48,625 nucleotides of DNA from the NCBI GenBank assembly GCA_030747395.1, contig JASLKT010000005.1:1-48625 (forward strand), given 5' to 3'. The stretch comes from Candidatus Thalassarchaeaceae archaeon (GTDB taxonomy: Archaea > Thermoplasmatota > Poseidoniia > Poseidoniales > Thalassarchaeaceae). A program made the translations under genes and the position numbers. Shown in pieces: positions 1-7,899 of this stretch (position 1 is its first letter; each line of letters starts with the position of its first letter). The notes beneath the pieces were generated by a model. The model worked only from the letters and a program-made list of their open reading frames with translations, did not search any database and was not told where the DNA came from.

Positions 1-2278
1 GAACACGCAGGTAGATGGTGTGGTTGCCCTGTATCACTTGGCTTGTGAGGGTGATGTCTAGGTTGACCAATGCGGTATCACTCGGTGCCAATTGAACACG
101 TGGTGTGGGATCACCGTTATTGTCAGTGATCTCATACTGCCACAATCCATACTTCTCGTTGGCCGAGTCTGGATACAACTGCTCATCGACATTGCGATCG
201 AGATTTTGTGGATTGACAATCAGCCAATCTGTGACTGTATCGCCTTCTGTCATTGTATTTGTAATCTCGACCGTGAATGAAATCTGATTAGCATTATTCA
301 GACAAATTTCAGCGTTGGCATGTCCCAACGGTGTCGCATCACAATCCCAGACTACTTGGGCTTGGATTCCGAATGTGCGCTGAATTGTGAAGGCGATACG
401 AGCCTTCTCTGTTGAATTCCCGATACTGATAATTTCCAATTCAATCAAACCACTGTCCGGGTCGTCGCGTGATGTAGATGGTTTGATTTGCAGCCTGATT
501 GTTTGTGTCGTATGTCGATCAAGGTCACTGGTATGGAATGTTCCATCGCCTTCATCCTCTTCGATACGCTGTCCAGTGTCATTATCCCAGAATCTAAGGT
601 TTGCATTCGAGTCCTGCTTAACATCGATTCTGAATTGATCTGTGTCGAATCCAGTGTTGAATATTTCTAGATAGAAAGTGGTGAATACACCATCCTCAAC
701 GTAGCGGTGGATGTTCTCATCGATGTCTAATGCACCCGTACTATTCGCATATTGATTGTCATGCTCCTCTGGCCATAGACTGACCCATGGAGGCGAATAA
801 GTGTCCAACTTCTCCAAATCAAGTTGCAAGGTTGTCTGATGGACTAAAACGGACGCATTGTCATATGCAACTGCTCTGATTTCAAGAGTGTCAGGGGCGT
901 CGGTCAAGTCGTCAGGAGCGGTAAGTAAGAGGACAGGGTGAGCTTCCATCCCGCCTCCTGAAAGATCGTAAATCTGATCTGCGCGATCAAATTCAACAAT
1001 CCAACTTGAGGCCAAATTTGACAACACGGCCAACTCAACAGTCAGTGCGTAGGCGTTTCCACTCGCACCAACGTGGCGAAGGTCTAGGTTTACTGGAGTT
1101 GTTGAACTGGGTGCGATATATTCGACAACCCTCCCATTTCCATGCGTGAGGGAAACACCATAGGAACTCATCAGAATATTCGGATGATCGATTGTGAACG
1201 ATTTACCTTGGATATTCTCAACTTCAAGATCTAGTTCATACCATCCAGAATCAAGGCCACCTGGATATGTCCAGTTGTATTGTGCCCGAAGTGCATTGTT
1301 ATCGGTCACCAATTCTTCATCGTCGAAGGTGTGAGTGAATGCAACCTGTCCTTGATCATCAGTCATATGCAATCGCACAACTTCGATATCTTCTCGACCG
1401 AACGCATCCCGCAGTTCAACATTGAACTGCATAACACGCATGTCAGGTGAATCATTGGGGAACCACGGGTTCTGTTCAGTGCCAACTTCCTCATCGGTCC
1501 AAACACTTCCGGGGCGGTGGACCTTGACTTGAGAACCACTGAGGGGTTGAGTCTCGACCTCAATCTTAGAGAATCGGCCTGAAGCAGTATCGATTTCATT
1601 CCATGCAACCCAAGCATCGCACTCGACTGAACCGAACTGGCGCCCGCTGGTTTCACTATCACTCCCATTGGGCGGGTCGGGGTTACCGCTGCCTGAATTA
1701 CACTCCATATCTGCAGATACGACAACCTTGAGGCGGTCGTCTGCATCTACTGTGAAATCACTGGGTGAGCCCCAACTGGGGTGGAAATATCGCTCATCAA
1801 ATCCACATGTATTGCCCCCCCAAGCGGAAGGAGTGCAAACATCAGTACTCCAATCTTCAGTGCCGATAATTGAGGTGCCAGCGATAACGGATACGGTCCA
1901 ATCAACCGTTGAGCCCTCTTGACCGGTCGCTTTGAGGAAAAGGACAATTTCCAATTCATACTGGTTGCCGTTTGGAGTTCCTGTGATTACCAAATCAGAG
2001 AGCATCTGATCCGTAGAGAATTCAACGTTGGTCCCTGATGCGGATTCTTCCTCTTGACCACCACTATCTGGACGCTCTGTTGTGATTCGTCCATCGGTAG
2101 GATGGCCCCCGGGAGCGGATGCAAAGTAGAGATCGTAACTCACGGTCCCAGAATCACTTCTAGTGGGGAGTTCTTCCAGTGATTCTGACGCTGGGGCCAA
2201 GGAGACCATGAGCGAAGATAGCATGATTGCAACCAACAGAATGGCCATCGTGCTCTTACCTCGGGTCACACCTAGCAT
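1..2278 (-). CDS. Large secreted or cell-surface protein, N-terminal part
   Basis: Open reading frame running off the left edge of the window; 759 codons are visible without a stop. I checked the frame near the start, near 1798-1741 and at 58-1, and it is continuous. The ATG at 2278 is followed by a short basic stretch and a hydrophobic segment (residues about 11-26) ending in A-P-A, a good Sec signal peptide. The rest is acidic, rich in Asp, Thr, Ser, Asn and Val, and looks like stacked beta-sandwich domains of the CARDB/Ig-like type seen in archaeal surface proteins. A few Cys pairs (for example near residues 145-155 and 185-200) may form disulfides. No catalytic motif is visible. The C-terminus, where a membrane or sorting anchor would be expected, lies outside the window. 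The gene sits about 115 bp downstream of tRNA-Leu on the same strand. Function unknown; secretion is the only firm prediction. Confidence 0.8.
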   Translation of the reverse strand, partial: MLGVTRGKSTMAILLVAIMLSSLMVSLAPASESLEELPTRSDSGTVSYDLYFASAPGGHPTDGRITTERPDSGGQEEESASGTNVEFSTDQMLSDLVITGTPNGNQYELEIVLFLKATGQEGSTVDWTVSVIAGTSIIGTEDWSTDVCTPSAWGGNTCGFDERYFHPSWGSPSDFTVDADDRLKVVVSADMECNSGSGNPDPPNGSDSETSGRQFGSVECDAWVAWNEIDTASGRFSKIEVETQPLSGSQVKVHRPGSVWTDEEVGTEQNPWFPNDSPDMRVMQFNVELRDAFGREDIEVVRLHMTDDQGQVAFTHTFDDEELVTDNNALRAQYNWTYPGGLDSGWYELDLEVENIQGKSFTIDHPNILMSSYGVSLTHGNGRVVEYIAPSSTTPVNLDLRHVGASGNAYALTVELAVLSNLASSWIVEFDRADQIYDLSGGGMEAHPVLLLTAPDDLTDAPDTLEIRAVAYDNASVLVHQTTLQLDLEKLDTYSPPWVSLWPEEHDNQYANSTGALDIDENIHRYVEDGVFTTFYLEIFNTGFDTDQFRIDVKQDSNANLRFWDNDTGQRIEEDEGDGTFHTSDLDRHTTQTIRLQIKPSTSRDDPDSGLIELEIISIGNSTEKARIAFTIQRTFGIQAQVVWDCDATPLGHANAEICLNNANQISFTVEITNTMTEGDTVTDWLIVNPQNLDRNVDEQLYPDSANEKYGLWQYEITDNNGDPTPRVQLAPSDTALVNLDITLTSQVIQGNHTIYLRV

Positions 2279-2361
2279 TCGCTCACCTACGGTGACCCGT
2301 AACCTACAGCCCATTAAACGGTTTGCAGGACACGCTTGTTTGTGGCATCACTCTCTCGTGC

Positions 2362-2376
2362 TGCATCGTAGATGCA
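2362..2376. repeat. 6/3/6 inverted repeat between tRNA-Leu and the surface-protein gene
   Basis: TGCATC and GATGCA flank a GTA loop, giving a perfect 6-bp stem. It overlaps the A-run that starts at 2376. It lies downstream of the tRNA and upstream of the secreted-protein gene on the minus strand. On that strand the T-run comes before the stem, so it does not have the order of a bacterial intrinsic terminator. Confidence 0.45.
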
Positions 2377-2382
2377 AAAAAA
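2376..2382 (-). terminator. Oligo-T terminator downstream of tRNA-Leu
   Basis: Seven consecutive A on the plus strand read as T7 on the minus strand, 12 nt beyond the discriminator base of tRNA-Leu. Archaeal RNA polymerase ends transcription at such oligo-T runs without needing a hairpin, so this is the likely tRNA terminator. The next minus-strand gene would then need its own promoter within 2279-2375. Confidence 0.5.
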
Positions 2383-2394
2383 TGCGGAAATTAA

Positions 2395-2478
2395 TGCAGG
2401 GGGTGGGATTCGAACCCACGAAGGCATTGCCCCCGGAGCTTAAGTCCGGTGCCGTTGGCCGGGCTTGGCAACCCCTGC
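2395..2478 (-). tRNA. tRNA-Leu (anticodon UAA)
   Basis: The minus strand folds as a class II tRNA. The 7-bp acceptor stem pairs GCAGGGG (from 2478) with CCCCTGC (to 2396), followed by discriminator A at 2395. The T-arm is GTGGG-TTCGAAT-CCCAC and the D-arm contains AAGCCCGGCC. The anticodon stem CCGGA/TCCGG encloses loop CTTAAGC, so the anticodon is TAA at 2442-2440. A long variable arm (GGGCAATGCCTTC region) fits leucine. There is no intron and CCA is not encoded. It reads UUA codons. Confidence 0.95.
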
Positions 2479-2510
2479 GGGCTGTTTGAGTCGCACTCGG
2501 GTTTTGAACA

Positions 2511-3287
2511 CTACGACGAAGTCAGGGACCATCCGCCATCAACATCAATGATCTGTCCAGTGATGTAGGATGGGCCGCAAACTAGGAACAAAACGGTCTC
2601 TGCAATTTCTTCTGCTGAACCCTGTCGCTCCATCGGTATAGATGAAAGGACTGCGTCCCTTCTTTGTTCAGATTCCCATTCCTGAAACAGTATCGCACCC
2701 GGGCCCACTGCATTGACTCTAATGGACGGTGCAAGTTCCTGAGCCAGACTTCGTGTGATTGAGAGCAAAGCCGCCTTAGATGCGCAATAATGACTGAATT
2801 CAGGCCAATCCCTTCGCCCACTTGCATTGTCAAGCATATTGATGACACAACCTGGTTGATCGACTCCTTCAAATCGAAGATGGGGCGCGGCATGTTGAAT
2901 CAACATCAATGGGGCTTCTGCATTGACTCTCCACATCATTTGTGCCGCATCGGAAGTCATGTCCTCCAGAGGTATTTTTTCAAATATAGAGGCGTTGTTT
3001 ACGAGGATGTCGAATCGACCTGCACGTTCGATAACTGAATCGATTAGGCTTGCCCTATCTTCTTCTTCGGAGAGATCGCCACGAACCACGAATGCTTCTC
3101 CACCAATGGATTCGATTTCCTCGACCAAATCTTCGGCAGCTGCGAGGCTTCTGTGGCAGTGTATGGCGACGATGGCTCCTGCATTTGCAAGAGTTCTGGA
3201 AATTTGAGCACCGAGCCGAGTGGCCCCTCCGGTCACCAATGCAACCTTGTCCTCGAGGTCAGCGCCCATGTCGCTTGGAAGCGTCAC
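2511..3287 (-). CDS. SDR-family oxidoreductase, pteridine-reductase-like
   Basis: A 258-residue classical short-chain dehydrogenase/reductase. The Rossmann glycine motif TGGATRLG (about residues 19-26) binds NAD(P)H, NNAS follows the fourth strand, and the catalytic Y-C-A-S-K supplies the Tyr/Lys pair. Two stretches resemble the PTR1/FolM group more than FabG: NNASIF, and the block RVNAVGPGAILFQE before the C-terminal TGQIIDVDGG. Those enzymes reduce dihydropterins or dihydrofolate with NADPH, which would fit folB and folP elsewhere in this window. General SDR activity is certain; pteridine specificity is inferred from motif likeness. The GTG at 3287 has AAGGA just upstream; an ATG at 3269 would shorten the protein by six residues. 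It is divergent from lipA. Confidence 0.85.
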   Translation of the reverse strand: MTLPSDMGADLEDKVALVTGGATRLGAQISRTLANAGAIVAIHCHRSLAAAEDLVEEIESIGGEAFVVRGDLSEEEDRASLIDSVIERAGRFDILVNNASIFEKIPLEDMTSDAAQMMWRVNAEAPLMLIQHAAPHLRFEGVDQPGCVINMLDNASGRRDWPEFSHYCASKAALLSITRSLAQELAPSIRVNAVGPGAILFQEWESEQRRDAVLSSIPMERQGSAEEIAETVLFLVCGPSYITGQIIDVDGGWSLTSS

Positions 3288-3307
3288 TTATCCTTGAACG
3301 CTCCGAG

Positions 3308-3325
3308 CCCGACCCTAGGGTCGGG
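3308..3325. promoter_or_regulatory. 18-bp perfect palindrome in the SDR-lipA divergent gap
   Basis: CCCGACCCT is followed directly by its reverse complement AGGGTCGGG. It lies 20 bp from the SDR start and 53 bp from the lipA start, between divergently transcribed genes, so it cannot be a terminator for either. As DNA it could be an operator for a dimeric regulator; as RNA it would form a 7-bp stem with a CTAG loop in a 5' leader. Its function is not known. Confidence 0.5.
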
Positions 3326-3378
3326 AAACAAAGGATTAACCGAGTCCGATGTTGACACGGCACACAGGAGTGGTGTTC

Positions 3379-4374
3379 ATGACAGGGAAACGTCTGCCTA
3401 TGACCAATGAATCCGCCCCTCTCACGGCGATTGAGCGCCGAAAAAAATCTCGCAAAAGATTGCCACCTTGGTTCAAAACATATCTGCCAACCGGTGATGC
3501 GCAAATCGCATTCAATGATGTCCGTGGTAGTGTTTCCGAGCATGGATTGAATACAGTTTGTCAGGAAGCACAATGCCCGAATATTCACGATTGTTGGGGA
3601 CGAGGAACGGCTACGTTCATGGTCGCTGGTGAACAATGCACTCGAGCGTGCCGATTCTGTGCGGTTGGTACTGTCAAAGTTCCACCTCCTTTGGATGTTG
3701 ATGAGCCCGAAAAATTAGCTGAAGCCGTTGATTTGATGGGAGTTACACATGCGGTCATAACCTGTGTCAATCGGGATGAGCTCCCAGATGGAGGCGCAGA
3801 CCACTATCGCGCCTGTTTAGAGGCTGTTCACACACGCCGTCCCGATGTTGGCCTCGAATTTCTTTGCTCTGATTTAGATGGTAATCTCGATGCACTTTCG
3901 ACATTATTGGATGGGTTGGAATTGCGTGTTTTTGCGCATAACGTTGAATGTGTTCCTCGCTTAGATTCCGTAGTCCGAGATCATCGTGCATCGTTCCAGC
4001 AATCTCTAGAAATTCTGAAGGAAGCAAAGCGTCTCCGACCCGACATTTTGACCAAATCGAGCATCATGGTGGGTGTCGGTGAAACTGATGAAGAAGTGGT
4101 GGGGGCCATGAGACTTCTTCGTGAAGTTGATGTGGATTTATTGACCATTGGCCAATACCTCGCTCCATCTCCAAGTCACTTGACTGTCGATCGATTTCCT
4201 GAGCCCGAAGTCTTCGTAAAGTGGGATGAAAAGGCTAGAGAATTGGGTTTCAAAGCCGTCGCTTGTGGACCACTGGTACGTTCATCCTATCGAGCAGGTC
4301 TCCTCTACGAGGAGGCAAAAGGTGGGCCTGTAACCCTCACCTACGGTGAATCTTGTATCAGCGAAACGCTATGA
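3379..4374 (+). CDS. lipA: Lipoyl synthase
   Basis: Radical-SAM enzyme that inserts two sulfurs into octanoyl groups on carrier proteins to make lipoate. The protein has 331 residues from the preferred start. Both iron-sulfur signatures are present: an N-terminal auxiliary-cluster motif (CQEAQCPNIHDC) and the radical-SAM CxxxCxxC (CTRACRFC). The conserved C-terminal RSSYRAG segment, which contains a serine ligand of the auxiliary cluster, is also present. The ATG at 3379 is chosen because AGGAG lies about 8 bp upstream; an ATG at 3349 would add ten unconserved residues. The stop overlaps the start of the E1-alpha gene (ATGA), so translation is probably coupled. Placement directly before the 2-oxoacid dehydrogenase genes points to E2 as its substrate; lipB lies just beyond that cluster. 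Confidence 0.97.
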   Translation: MTGKRLPMTNESAPLTAIERRKKSRKRLPPWFKTYLPTGDAQIAFNDVRGSVSEHGLNTVCQEAQCPNIHDCWGRGTATFMVAGEQCTRACRFCAVGTVKVPPPLDVDEPEKLAEAVDLMGVTHAVITCVNRDELPDGGADHYRACLEAVHTRRPDVGLEFLCSDLDGNLDALSTLLDGLELRVFAHNVECVPRLDSVVRDHRASFQQSLEILKEAKRLRPDILTKSSIMVGVGETDEEVVGAMRLLREVDVDLLTIGQYLAPSPSHLTVDRFPEPEVFVKWDEKARELGFKAVACGPLVRSSYRAGLLYEEAKGGPVTLTYGESCISETL

Positions 4375-5624
4375 GCGACTTTGGAGTGGTGAGAATAATG
4401 GGCGAAGATGAGGGGAGAAGAATACACGTGCCAGTCCCCCCACATCGGGAAGGAGGCATGTCATTCCCATCACCACATGAAATCCCTGCAGGACACCATG
4501 CAAAGCCAGCCATAGACTGCGGAGGTGCAGATACCCGAGAAATTGCATACGGTTTGCTTCGTGTTCTCAATGATGATGATGAAGCCGTGGGTGATTGGGA
4601 CCCTGGCCTCGATGCCGATACTCTGCGCCAAGCACTGGAACATATGGTCCGAATCCGAGCATACGATGATCGCATGATGAAGATGCAACGTCAGGGTCGC
4701 CTTTCGTTTTACATGAAGTGCTTGGGGGAAGAAGCGGTGAGTGTCGGCGCAGCAATGGCGATGGAGAATAGAGACATCGTCATCCCATCCTACCGACAGC
4801 AGGGGTTACTCTTCGTTCGAGGACGGAATATGGTCGACATGATCAGTCACTGTATCACCAATTCCAATGACAATGTCAAGGGACGACAAATGCCCGTGCA
4901 TTATTCTTGGAAAGAAGGAAATTTTGTCTCAATCTCAAGTCCTGTTGGAACACAGTTCCCACAAGCTGTTGGAGCCGCCATGGCCTTTGCCTATCGAGGT
5001 GAAGATAGTATTGCCTGCTCTTGGTTAGGTGAGGGGACTTCTGCGCAAGGGGATTTCCACTATGGTCTCAATTTTGCTTCCGTTTACCGAGCACCCTGTG
5101 TTCTGGTTATTGTCAATAATCAATGGGCGATTTCAACACATCGAAATCTAGCACACGGGGGATCCTCATTTGCAGCCCGTGGAATACCCTATGATGTTGC
5201 TTCAATGCGAGTTGATGGGCAGGATTTCCTTGCAGTTTATGCTGCTCACAAATGGGCGACTGAACGTGCCCGAGCAGGACATGGACCCACCTTATTGGAA
5301 ATGTACACCTATCGTGGAGACAGTCACTCATCCTCAGATGATCCGACCATCTACCGCCCCGGAGATGGATACGAATCATGGCCATTGGGTGACCCTGTTG
5401 ACCGCCTGAAGGCGCATCTATTGAAACTCGGCGAATGGGATGAAGAAAGGCATGCAGCACTTGAGGCAGCATGTGTGAAAGAAATTACCGCTGCTTACAA
5501 GGAAGCAGAGACACATGGAACCCTGAAGGATGGACCATTCCCCTCGGTATCTACTCTGTTTGAAGATGTCTACGAAAAAGAGCCATGGCATCTTCTTGAG
5601 CAACGTGGAGAGGTGGGAATTTAA
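4371..5624 (+). CDS. bkdA1: Branched-chain 2-oxoacid dehydrogenase E1 alpha subunit
   Basis: Thiamine-diphosphate-dependent decarboxylase subunit of the 2-oxoacid dehydrogenase complex. It pairs with E1-beta to decarboxylate the 2-oxoacid and pass the acyl group to lipoyl-E2. The TPP motif is GEG followed about 30 residues on by NNQ; GEG instead of GDG is also found in branched-chain E1-alpha. PSYRQQG and KGRQMPVHYS are typical of the branched-chain rather than the pyruvate type. The phosphorylation-loop-like stretch RGDSHSSSDD follows. The ATG at 4371 overlaps the lipA stop by 4 nt and gives 417 residues. An ATG at 4353 and one at 4398, with GGTGAG upstream, are alternatives; the first 45 or so residues are not recognisable. 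Its stop overlaps the E1-beta ATG by one base. Confidence 0.93.
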   Translation: MSDFGVVRIMGEDEGRRIHVPVPPHREGGMSFPSPHEIPAGHHAKPAIDCGGADTREIAYGLLRVLNDDDEAVGDWDPGLDADTLRQALEHMVRIRAYDDRMMKMQRQGRLSFYMKCLGEEAVSVGAAMAMENRDIVIPSYRQQGLLFVRGRNMVDMISHCITNSNDNVKGRQMPVHYSWKEGNFVSISSPVGTQFPQAVGAAMAFAYRGEDSIACSWLGEGTSAQGDFHYGLNFASVYRAPCVLVIVNNQWAISTHRNLAHGGSSFAARGIPYDVASMRVDGQDFLAVYAAHKWATERARAGHGPTLLEMYTYRGDSHSSSDDPTIYRPGDGYESWPLGDPVDRLKAHLLKLGEWDEERHAALEAACVKEITAAYKEAETHGTLKDGPFPSVSTLFEDVYEKEPWHLLEQRGEVGI

Positions 5625-6637
5625 TGGCACAGATGAGTATCATCCAAGCGGTGAATTCCGCGTTGCACAACATGTTTGAGCGTGATGAAACTGTTGTCTC
5701 CTTCGGCGAAGATGCTGGATTTTATGGTGGTGTGTTCCGCTGTACTGCTGGATTGCAAGAAAAATTCGGCAAGCATCGTGCATTCGACACGCCTCTTGCG
5801 GAAGGTGGCATCATGGGTATTGCAATCGGAATGGGCATGAATGGGCTGCGCCCGGTGGCAGAAATCCAATTCGCAGACTACATTTTCCCCGGATTTGATC
5901 AGATTACAAACGAACTCGCAAAACTTCGCTATCGATCAGGTGGCGAATATAGTGCCCCTGTAACCATTCGAACCCCGTGTGGTGGAGGAATCAAAGGTGG
6001 GCACTATCATAGCCAATCTCCAGAAGCATATTTCACACACACACCCGGTTTGAAAGTCGTCATTTGTTCAAACCCCTACGATGCAAAGGGTCTGCTAATA
6101 TCATCTATTGAATGCAATGATCCGGTCATTTTCTTCGAACCCAAGAGGCTCTACAACGGACCGTTTGATGGCGACCATACTGCGGCCATGGTCAAGTGGG
6201 ACAGTCACCCAAAGGGTGAGGTGCCTGAAGATTACTACAACATCCCATTGGGCAAAGCGGAAATTGTCAGAGAAGGTAAGGATGTAACCATTCTTTGCTA
6301 TGGAACCATGGTCCATGTTGCCAGTGCAGCGGTTGAAAACAATGGAATCGATGCCGAGATTATTGATTTGAGAACATTGGTTCCAATCGACATTGATGCG
6401 ATTGAAAATTCAGTCAAAAAAACCGGACGTTGCATTATCGTGCATGAAGCGCCTCGAACATCAGGTTTCGGAGCCGAATTGATGTCCTTGGTGCAAGAGC
6501 GTTGCTTCTGGCATCTTGAAGGACCGATTCAAAGAGTCACAGGATGGGATACACCCTACCCACATAGTTTGGAATGGGATTATTTCCCCAGCCAAACCAG
6601 AATTGCAGAGGCTATTCAAGCCACAATGGAGGAGTGA
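5624..6637 (+). CDS. bkdB: Branched-chain 2-oxoacid dehydrogenase E1 beta subunit
   Basis: Beta half of the E1 heterotetramer, 337 residues, the usual length. It carries the transketolase pyrimidine-binding and C-terminal domains. Recognisable blocks are FGEDAGFYGGVFRCT, DTPLAEGGIMG, AEIQFADYIFP, the YHSQSPEA histidine loop, and VIDLRTLVPID-like and HEAPRTSGFGAE segments in the C-terminal domain. The VFRCT block and the HSQSPEA loop match branched-chain (BCKDHB-type) E1-beta closely. The start ATG shares its A with the TAA stop of E1-alpha (TAATG) and has GAGGTGGG upstream, so the two subunits are probably translated together in equal amounts. Known Thermoplasma complexes of this family act on branched-chain 2-oxoacids; I infer the same here from the motifs. 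Confidence 0.95.
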   Translation: MAQMSIIQAVNSALHNMFERDETVVSFGEDAGFYGGVFRCTAGLQEKFGKHRAFDTPLAEGGIMGIAIGMGMNGLRPVAEIQFADYIFPGFDQITNELAKLRYRSGGEYSAPVTIRTPCGGGIKGGHYHSQSPEAYFTHTPGLKVVICSNPYDAKGLLISSIECNDPVIFFEPKRLYNGPFDGDHTAAMVKWDSHPKGEVPEDYYNIPLGKAEIVREGKDVTILCYGTMVHVASAAVENNGIDAEIIDLRTLVPIDIDAIENSVKKTGRCIIVHEAPRTSGFGAELMSLVQERCFWHLEGPIQRVTGWDTPYPHSLEWDYFPSQTRIAEAIQATMEE

Positions 6638-6639
6638 AA

Positions 6640-7890
6640 ATGGGTTCGCATATATTCAAATTACCAGATATTGGAGAAGGTGTTGTCGAGGGTGAAATTA
6701 CCGCTTGGCATGTCGCTGTTGGTGACACGGTTTCCGAAGATCAGGACATGGTTGACATCATGACCGATAAAGCAACGGTTGGAATCGGTAGTACGGTTGA
6801 TGGAAAAGTCACCAAACTCTACGGAGCCATTGGGGACATGATTGCTGTCGGTGCTCCGCTCATTGAATTCGAAGTCGATGGAGAAGTGAGTGTATCTGAA
6901 CCTGAGCCAGAACCGGAACCTGTGGCAAAACCCGAGCCTGAGCCCATGCCAAAACCCAAGCCTGAGTCGAAACCAGAACCCACCCCTAAACCGACCCCGG
7001 AGCCAGAGAATTCATCGCGCAAACCACTTGCTTCACCTGCTGTCCGCCGTCGAGCAAAAGAGGAAGGCGTCTCTCTTTCTCATGTGAATGGATCTGGACC
7101 AGCAGGACGTATTACACATGCAGATCTTGAGGCGCACCTAACTCAACCACAGACTGTCGGTGGAGTGCCTGTAAGTGTGCCAGGGGAAGAGCGTTCAGAG
7201 GTGACTGAAGTTCCGGTCGTGGGTCTTCGCAGAAAGATTGCGGAACAAATGACAAAGTCATACACCTCAATTCCGCACTTCTCATATTTCGAAGAGGTGG
7301 ATGTTACCGACCTAGAGGCTCTCAGACAATGGATGAACTCCAATCGAACTGAGGAACAACCGAAGTTGACTTATCTGCCCTTCATCATGCAGGCTTTGGT
7401 CAAATTGTTTGAAGGTGAGCACGGCGGTTGTAATGCCACTTACGATGACGGAAATGAGGTGTTATCAATCCATAGTGGAATCAACATTGGAATTGCGACA
7501 ACCACTGATCGAGGGCTGTATGTCCCTGTTGTCAAGCATGTTGAAGCGAAGACAATTTGGGAAACTGGAGCAGAACTCATTCGAGTTGCAGGCGCCGCTA
7601 GAGATGGGAGTGCCAGCCTAGATGATTTGACCGGTTCCACATTTACCATCACCAGTCTAGGACGCGATGGTGGATTGGGTGCAACACCAATCATCAACCA
7701 CCCGGAGGTTGGAATTTTGGGTGTTCACAAGGCAATCGATCGACCCGTTGTCGTCGATGGTAAAATCACCATTCGAAGAATGATGAATCTGTCTTCATCG
7801 TGGGATCACCGTGTTGTCGATGGAGCTGATGGAGCGGCACTCGTGCAGGCTCTGAAGCAGTTACTCGAGCATCCAATCTCGATTCTCTGA
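6640..7890 (+). CDS. bkdC: Dihydrolipoamide acyltransferase (E2) of the branched-chain 2-oxoacid dehydrogenase
   Basis: Core acyltransferase that moves the acyl group from lipoate to CoA. It has 416 residues and three parts: one lipoyl domain (residues about 1-82, with the lipoyl-lysine in DKAT at K44), a charged Pro linker (about 87-124, alternating EP and KP), a peripheral-subunit-binding domain (about 128-168, SPAVRRRAKEEG and GPAGRITHADL), and the catalytic domain ending in HRVVDG (H390, D394), the acetyltransferase active site. The ATG at 6640 is preferred because GGAGGAG lies just upstream and the conserved lipoyl domain begins there; an in-frame ATG at 6574 lies inside E1-beta. The Glu/Pro/Lys linker replaces the usual Ala-Pro linker, which may suit a saline or acidic-proteome cell. 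LipA and LipB encoded nearby should modify K44. Confidence 0.96.
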   Translation: MGSHIFKLPDIGEGVVEGEITAWHVAVGDTVSEDQDMVDIMTDKATVGIGSTVDGKVTKLYGAIGDMIAVGAPLIEFEVDGEVSVSEPEPEPEPVAKPEPEPMPKPKPESKPEPTPKPTPEPENSSRKPLASPAVRRRAKEEGVSLSHVNGSGPAGRITHADLEAHLTQPQTVGGVPVSVPGEERSEVTEVPVVGLRRKIAEQMTKSYTSIPHFSYFEEVDVTDLEALRQWMNSNRTEEQPKLTYLPFIMQALVKLFEGEHGGCNATYDDGNEVLSIHSGINIGIATTTDRGLYVPVVKHVEAKTIWETGAELIRVAGAARDGSASLDDLTGSTFTITSLGRDGGLGATPIINHPEVGILGVHKAIDRPVVVDGKITIRRMMNLSSSWDHRVVDGADGAALVQALKQLLEHPISIL

Positions 7891-7899
7891 GGTGTCAAT

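Noticed and set aside
1363-1959. Open frames on both strands inside the first 2.3 kb
   Set aside because: The minus-strand frame running from 2278 to the window edge is continuous and protein-like, with a signal peptide. The others are out of frame with it and show no domain sense.
6819-7022. Gly/Ser repeat protein on the minus strand
   Set aside because: It is the mirror of the Glu-Pro linker of E2; the repeated codons keep the opposite strand open by chance.
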